From: Planctomycetaceae bacterium
GTDB taxonomy: Bacteria > Planctomycetota > Planctomycetia > Pirellulales > Pirellulaceae
Assembly (NCBI GenBank): GCA_022614795.1
Contig: JAKEHX010000701.1
Coordinates: 1 to 9,675, forward strand
Reading direction: 5' to 3'
Length of the DNA stretch: 9,675 nucleotides
The position numbers and the translations under genes were made by a program. Shown one piece after another: positions 4,533 to 9,675 of this stretch. The notes below the pieces were generated by a model. It had not been told where the DNA came from. It worked only from the letters and a program-made list of their open reading frames with translations, and did not search any database. Position 1 is the stretch's first letter. Each line of letters starts with the position of its first letter.

Positions 4533-7500
4533 CCTGCGGAGCAATCGATCAGGATTTCATGGGATTGCTGCTCGTCGGAGAGTTCAATTTCTTCGCCGGA
4601 GTGCCGCTCGCCGTCGAGCCAAACTTGCGGCCGACTGAAATTCGGGCCATTGCGGTAAGTGATCTTGTAGGTCGCTCGGCCGCGGCGGAAGTCAATCTCG
4701 AATGCGGGCCAATCTGCGGGGATGCAGGGCCGAACTCGCAAGTGTTGCCCTCGCAGCTCAAATCCAAGGATTGATTCCAGCGCGACGCGATACATCCATG
4801 CCGCCGAGCCGGTGTACCACGTCCAGCCGCCTCGACCGATGTGCGGGGCGACGCCATACACGTCCGCTGCCGCGACATAGGGCTCGACCTGATAGCGGAT
4901 GACTCCCTCCGGCGTGGCGGCGTGCAGCACCGGGTTGATGAGATCGAACAGCTCCATCGCCCGCTCGGCATCGCCTAGCTGGGCAAAGGCTTGGATCGTC
5001 CACAGGGCGCCGTGGGTATACTGGCCGCCGTTTTCGCGAATCCCGGGCAGATAGCCCTTGATGTAGCCAGGGTCGAGGGGGGACTTGTCGAACGGCGGCG
5101 TGAGGAGCAGCACCAAGCGGGCCCGCTCGCGGACCAGCTCGTTCCAGACCGCGTCCATCGCCATCCGTGCGCGAGACCGATCGGCCCCGGCGAACACCGC
5201 CCAGCTTTGCGACAGCGAGTCGATGCGGCATTCGTAGTTTTGATGCGAGCCCAGCGGCGTGCCGTCGTCGAAGTAGGCGCGGCGGTACCACTGGCCGTCC
5301 CAGGCGTGCGTTTCGAGATTTTGCCGAAGCTCGGCTGCCCGCGCTGCCAGGCGGTCGGCTTCTTCGCGGTCGCCCCGCTCGCACATCAGTGGAAGAAACT
5401 CGCGCAGGATCACCAGCAGGAACCAGCCCACCCAGACGCTCTCGCCCTGACCGAGCGCGCCGACCCGGTTCATGCCGTCGTTCCAGTCGCCGCAGCCCAT
5501 CAGCGGCAGGCCGTGCGGGCCCAGGCGAAAGGCGCGGTCGAACGTCAACTTGCAGTGCTGATAGAGCGAAAGCGTGTGGGAGGTTTGATGCGGCAGTTCA
5601 TAGCGCTCCTGCTCGTGCGGCTCGAGGGGGGGCGAATGCAGCAGCGACGCATGCTCATCCAGCACGCCCCGATCGCCCGTAACGGAAACGTAGTGGGATG
5701 TGACCAAGGGCAGCCAGAGGTAATCGTCGGAAAAGCGAGTGCGCGTGCCGTGACCGCTGGGCGGATGCCACCAGTGCTGCACGTCGCCCTGTTCGAACTG
5801 GCGGGCCGCCGCGCGGAGCAGATGCTCGCGGGCCAAGTCGGGCCGGCTATACACCAGGGCCATCACATCCTGCAACTGGTCGCGGAAGCCATAAGCCCCG
5901 CCCGACTGGTAGTAGGCTGAGCGGGCCCACAAGCGGCAGGCCAGCGTCTGATAGAGCAGCCAATGATTGACGAGGACATCCAGGGCGGCATTGGGGGTGC
6001 GGACTTGGATTGCACCCAGCGTCGCTTCCCATTGCTTCTCCTGCCGGGCAATCTCGTCATCTACCTCTTGCGGCGAACGATAGCGCGTCACAAGCGCTTG
6101 CACCTCGTCGAGATTCCGGCCCGCACCCAGAAGGAAAACGACTTTGGCGCGCTCGCCGGCCGCGAGGGCCAGCCTGGTTTGCACCGCTCCACATGGATCG
6201 AGGCCGGCGCCCGTTTTGCCTGCCGGGAAATTACCGGCCAGCGCGGCGGGTTCGATGGGATCCCGGTTGCGCCCGAGAAACTCCGCGCGGTCCCCCGTGG
6301 CGATCGCGTTTGGTCCCAGAACGTGTAAAAAGGAGACGTTTTCGGAGAACTGGGAATGATAGCGATTGCGGGCGATTAGCGCGCCGCTCTGCGGATCGAT
6401 GCTGGTTGCCACGTGCATCTGCGTTTCGCGCCGGTGGACCCCCAACACCCACTCGACGTAGTACGTCAGCGAGACCACCTTGGCCTCGCGAGTGCCGTTG
6501 TGGATGTTAGCGCAGACGAACTTCACGGGATCGGCGGCCGCCACGGCAATCTGGGTCTCAAATTCCAATCCGTCCTGCGAGTGGCGAAAGCGGCTTTGGC
6601 CGCGGCGATGCTCCACGACGTATTCCGCCGAAGCGTCGCGGCCCGGCTGAGGCAGCGGGAGATAGATCGTCCCTTGGCGCTCGTCGCGAACATAAAACCA
6701 CTCCGATGGCATGTCGGCAATCGGATCGTTCGCCCAGGAAGTGAGCTTGAACTCGCGGCTGTTTTCGGCCCAAGTGTAGCCGCCCCCGCTTTCGGTCACG
6801 AGGCAGCCGAAACGCGGATTAGCGATCACATTCGACCAGGGGAGCGGGGTGTGCCGGCCGCCGCTCAGGTCGATCTGGTAGGCCCGCTCGCCGTCAACAA
6901 ATCCGCCCCAGCCGTTGAAGAACGACCGGCGGCGATCGGCCACCAGCCGCCGCGGGGGAGCCGGTTTGCTGCCGTTTTTCGACGCGAGCATGGCACCTTC
7001 AGCGGCCGGTTCGGGGCGGTGGCGGAGAGCCGGCGCCGCCTTGGGTTTGGCTTGCGCCGCCGCGAGCTCGAGCTGCTTGGCGAGCGTTCCGCGCTCCGCC
7101 CTGACGACGACGGCGGCTGCGGCAGCCAGCAAGGTGTGGTCCTCGCGTGGAATCTGCGCCCCGCGAAGCAGCGAAACGTGGGCCGATTGGCTGTCCGGAT
7201 GACGGTGCAGCTCGTTGACAAGCTCGACCAACTGTTCGTGGAGCGCGTCGAGGTAGCTGCCCGGATGATCGTTCACAATCACTAGGTCCACGGTCAGGCC
7301 GTGCAGACGCCAATACTGAAGAGCAACCAGCAAATCCCGCACAACGTCGAGGTGGTCGGGCCGCGTAATGTGGACCAGCAAGATGGGCAAATCGCCCGAG
7401 ATTCCATATCGCCACAGCCCGCTTTGACCCTGACGATTGGCGGCCAGTGTCGCCCCATCGGCGCGCCAAGCCGGATCGGGATACAGCAGCGCCGACGCCA

Positions 7501-9675
7501 GGCGCTGAAACAAATGCGCCTTGGCGGGCGAAAGGTGCAAATGTCGCAATTCGACCTGGCTGTAGGCCCAAGCCATTTCAAAGGCCCGCTGCACCACCCG
7601 CAACTCATGGAACTGGTCCGCCAGGGCGAGCGCTTCTTCGCGGCTGGCGGCGACCGCGGTCGTGAAGGCCAAGGTCGCGGTTTCGTGCGGCTGGATCACC
7701 GCCCGCGTTCGCAGCGCAAACACCGGGTCGAGCACCGCGCCGCATGCGCCCGTAAGCCGCGCCCCCGGTTCCAGAGCGGCGGGAGCCTGTGGCGTGCGGC
7801 CGCGGCCCAGAAACTTCTCGCGGCTGGACTCGAATTCAACCCCACTGGCGCCATGCGCGCCTGGTGCGAGCACATGCACCGCCCAAGGGGCTTGCTGCGC
7901 GGAGTCGCGCGGGCGACGCCGCGCCGCAAGCGCCAGCTCTTCCGCGATGTATTCGGTTTCGACAAACAGCTTGTGAAAGGCAGGATGAGCCTCGTCCGCG
8001 GCCGGCGGCGCGAGCACGACTTCGGCGTAACTTGTGATTTCGATCTCAGCCGCCTGCGTGCCGTAGTTGGTGATCTTCAGCTGCCGCATCTCGGCCTGGC
8101 TTTCGGGCGAAACAGCAACTTCCAAATGGGTCTCGATCGCGCCGTCGCGGCGGTGATATTCCGCCTTGTCGATCGAATAAGTGACGTGATACGCATCGGG
8201 ACGCGCGCGCGTCGGCTGGTACGTCGCCGACCACAGCCGGCCCGTGCGCACGTCGCGCAAATAGAGAAACTGCCCCCAGTGGTCGCACGTGGGATCGCTG
8301 CGCCATCGCGTTACGGCATGATCGCGATGCCGGCTGTAGCCTCCTCCCGTGCTGGTGAGCATCACCGCATATTGGCCGTTGGACAGCAGGTGCGTCCGCG
8401 GCGTCGCTGTCTCGTAGCCCGCCAGACGGCGGCTGACCAGTTCCCCTTCGGCTTTGGGAATCTGGATGGCCGTGGCCAGCGATTCGTGCACTTCCACCAG
8501 CGGCGCCGCGGCCGGGAACCGTTCCTGCAACAAGAGCTCCGCTGCTCGTCCCAGCGGATGGCTGTGGAAACGCCGTTGCACGCTTCCCGCGTCGAGCAAA
8601 TTCGCCAGCGCCGCCAGGCACATTCCTTGATGGTGAGCCATATAGCAGCGCACGGGAAGCGAACGTTTGTCGGCCGGCAGCCGCTCAGGCGTGTAATCGA
8701 GTGCGTCGTAATAGCCCCAGCGGCCGAGCCCGCCTTCGCGTGACAGAGCGTGCAGGTTTTCATAGGCGGCTGCCGGATCCTGCTCGAGGGCCAGAAACGT
8801 CGAATAGGGCGATACGACCAGGTCCTTGGCCAGGCCACGCTTGAGGCCCAGCCCAGGCACGCCGAACGAGCGATAGTGATAGTCGGAGTTGGCCGCCAGG
8901 GCGCTGAACGCCGACTCCGAAATGCCCCAGGGAACGTGGTTCTGGCGGCCAAACTCGATCTGTCGCGCGACAGCCGCGCGGCAACTCTCCGCAATCAGCG
9001 AGCCAGCGTACTGCCGCTGAAAAAGCTGCGGCATCAGGTACTCGAACATCGTCCCGCCCCACGACAGCAAGCCCACGCGGCCGGCCGTCTCGGTCATCGG
9101 CCGGCTCAAGCAGAACCACGTGCGATGATCGACATCTCCCTTGGCGATGGCGAGGTAACTCGCCAGGCGCGCTTCCGAGGCCAGCATGTCGTAGTGGGCG
9201 CGGTCGAGTTGCCCGTCCTCAATGTTGAAGCCAATCGAAAAGAGTCTCCGCTGCGGGTTGTAGAGAAACGCGAAGTCCATCTCTCGCGTCCAGGTTTCGA
9301 CCTGCTCGGCCAGGCGGACGAGCCGGCCGGCCATTTCTCGTGCAGCCGCCGCCGAATCGTCAAGGTGATTTTCCAGCTCGTCCAGCCACGATGCAATTTC
9401 GCGAGCGCCCGAGTGGTCGGCCGCCGCCAACGTGCGTCGCAAACAGGCAATCACTTCGGCCAGAGCGTCCGGCAAGCTCACCAGCGCCGCCAGGTTGTCG
9501 GCCCCTTTCAGCTTGCCAAGCAGGCCGCCCAATGCCTCGCGAACGTCCGCCGGCAGACCGGCCGTTGGCGGCGGGCCTGCCAGCTCTTCGGCCCACGGAA
9601 AAAGGTCCTGGAATTCGAGATCCAGTCCTGCAACTAGCCGCGTCAGCCCTTGCACCAGCTCCGGCACGTCGCTCC
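4469..9675 (-). CDS. ndvB: Cyclic beta-1,2-glucan synthase (NdvB/ChvB type), C-terminal ~1,730 residues; 5' end outside window
   Basis: Part of a giant inner-membrane enzyme that builds and cyclises beta-1,2-glucan exported to the periplasm. Numbering is from the GTG at 9667; the frame stays open to 9675, so this is not the true start. Residues 1-130 are a helical linker. The glycoamylase-like domain (about 131-360, the cyclisation domain in characterised synthases) has MDFAFLYNPQRRLFSIGFN, LLSWGGTMFEYLMPQLF, VPWGISESAFSA, GVPGLGLKRGLA, SPYSTFLAL and YMAHHQGM. A first GH94-type beta-sandwich with its following domain spans about 415-870 (GGGYSRHRD, LWRYGISGDLPI). An Ala/Pro-rich linker (870-910) precedes a second sandwich (about 915-1200; GGGYTWAENS). 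The GH94 catalytic (alpha/alpha)6 domain (about 1215-1640) has GFRDQLQD, WWHPP, GCGDWNDGMN (1391-1400, expected to hold the general acid Asp) and GIRENGGQYTHGALW. The GT84 glucosyltransferase and membrane segments usual in full-length (~2,800 residue) enzymes would lie upstream and are not seen. It ends at TAG 4471-4469. Confidence 0.93.
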   Translation of the reverse strand, partial: SDVPELVQGLTRLVAGLDLEFQDLFPWAEELAGPPPTAGLPADVREALGGLLGKLKGADNLAALVSLPDALAEVIACLRRTLAAADHSGAREIASWLDELENHLDDSAAAAREMAGRLVRLAEQVETWTREMDFAFLYNPQRRLFSIGFNIEDGQLDRAHYDMLASEARLASYLAIAKGDVDHRTWFCLSRPMTETAGRVGLLSWGGTMFEYLMPQLFQRQYAGSLIAESCRAAVARQIEFGRQNHVPWGISESAFSALAANSDYHYRSFGVPGLGLKRGLAKDLVVSPYSTFLALEQDPAAAYENLHALSREGGLGRWGYYDALDYTPERLPADKRSLPVRCYMAHHQGMCLAALANLLDAGSVQRRFHSHPLGRAAELLLQERFPAAAPLVEVHESLATAIQIPKAEGELVSRRLAGYETATPRTHLLSNGQYAVMLTSTGGGYSRHRDHAVTRWRSDPTCDHWGQFLYLRDVRTGRLWSATYQPTRARPDAYHVTYSIDKAEYHRRDGAIETHLEVAVSPESQAEMRQLKITNYGTQAAEIEITSYAEVVLAPPAADEAHPAFHKLFVETEYIAEELALAARRRPRDSAQQAPWAVHVLAPGAHGASGVEFESSREKFLGRGRTPQAPAALEPGARLTGACGAVLDPVFALRTRAVIQPHETATLAFTTAVAASREEALALADQFHELRVVQRAFEMAWAYSQVELRHLHLSPAKAHLFQRLASALLYPDPAWRADGATLAANRQGQSGLWRYGISGDLPILLVHITRPDHLDVVRDLLVALQYWRLHGLTVDLVIVNDHPGSYLDALHEQLVELVNELHRHPDSQSAHVSLLRGAQIPREDHTLLAAAAAVVVRAERGTLAKQLELAAAQAKPKAAPALRHRPEPAAEGAMLASKNGSKPAPPRRLVADRRRSFFNGWGGFVDGERAYQIDLSGGRHTPLPWSNVIANPRFGCLVTESGGGYTWAENSREFKLTSWANDPIADMPSEWFYVRDERQGTIYLPLPQPGRDASAEYVVEHRRGQSRFRHSQDGLEFETQIAVAAADPVKFVCANIHNGTREAKVVSLTYYVEWVLGVHRRETQMHVATSIDPQSGALIARNRYHSQFSENVSFLHVLGPNAIATGDRAEFLGRNRDPIEPAALAGNFPAGKTGAGLDPCGAVQTRLALAAGERAKVVFLLGAGRNLDEVQALVTRYRSPQEVDDEIARQEKQWEATLGAIQVRTPNAALDVLVNHWLLYQTLACRLWARSAYYQSGGAYGFRDQLQDVMALVYSRPDLAREHLLRAAARQFEQGDVQHWWHPPSGHGTRTRFSDDYLWLPLVTSHYVSVTGDRGVLDEHASLLHSPPLEPHEQERYELPHQTSHTLSLYQHCKLTFDRAFRLGPHGLPLMGCGDWNDGMNRVGALGQGESVWVGWFLLVILREFLPLMCERGDREEADRLAARAAELRQNLETHAWDGQWYRRAYFDDGTPLGSHQNYECRIDSLSQSWAVFAGADRSRARMAMDAVWNELVRERARLVLLLTPPFDKSPLDPGYIKGYLPGIRENGGQYTHGALWTIQAFAQLGDAERAMELFDLINPVLHAATPEGVIRYQVEPYVAAADVYGVAPHIGRGGWTWYTGSAAWMYRVALESILGFELRGQHLRVRPCIPADWPAFEIDFRRGRATYKITYRNGPNFSRPQVWLDGERHSGEEIELSDEQQSHEILIDCSAGHSERSLAEDGTARSAASRVG

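Noticed and set aside
7301..8743. Long plus-strand open frame of 480 codons, and others of 190-310 codons across 4990-9640
   Set aside because: They lie antisense to the glucan synthase gene, whose domain motifs are unmistakable. Their own translations are Arg/Gly/His-rich with no recognisable motifs, a usual effect of high G+C.

Overview
This is a high-GC bacterial window with every well-supported gene on the minus strand. Gene content and style fit Planctomycetota: an NtrC-type two-component pair, a cyclic-glucan-synthase-like giant gene, and very small glycine-zipper membrane proteins. That taxonomic guess is inference only, because no rRNA or marker gene is present.

Reading along the minus strand, from right to left, the layout is as follows. 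(1) Positions 9675-4469 hold the C-terminal ~1,730 residues of a cyclic beta-1,2-glucan synthase (NdvB/ChvB type). It has a glycoamylase-like domain, two GH94-type beta-sandwich regions and a GH94 phosphorylase-like catalytic domain; its N-terminus lies outside the window. (2) Positions 4267-3182 hold a run of four tiny genes. Three of them (4267-4135, 3949-3677, 3370-3182) share a basic/acidic helix followed by a Pro and a glycine-rich single membrane segment, like the C-terminal anchors of the ElaB/YqjD (DUF883) family. The first of these is frameshifted. The fourth (3648-3421) is a soluble, charged helical protein. (3) Positions 2841-3181 are intergenic, with inverted repeats and a sigma-54-like -24/-12 candidate. 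(4) Positions 2840-1371 encode a membrane histidine kinase with a Cache-like periplasmic sensor, followed after one base by (5) a sigma-54-activating response regulator (1369 to beyond position 1). A short plus-strand ORF (4329-4532) overlaps the tail of the glucan synthase gene and is uncertain.

A plausible reading is an envelope or osmotic stress neighbourhood: periplasmic glucan production, small inner-membrane stress-type proteins and a two-component system that senses an extracytoplasmic signal. The kinase has an intact His box and phosphatase motif, but its ATP-binding site departs from consensus in the N box and G2 box. Sigma-54-like sequences lie in front of both the kinase-regulator operon and the small-gene cluster, each with one departure from the invariant doublets. 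This suggests, without proving it, that the regulator controls both. No RNA genes, CRISPR arrays, insertion sequences or phage genes were seen.
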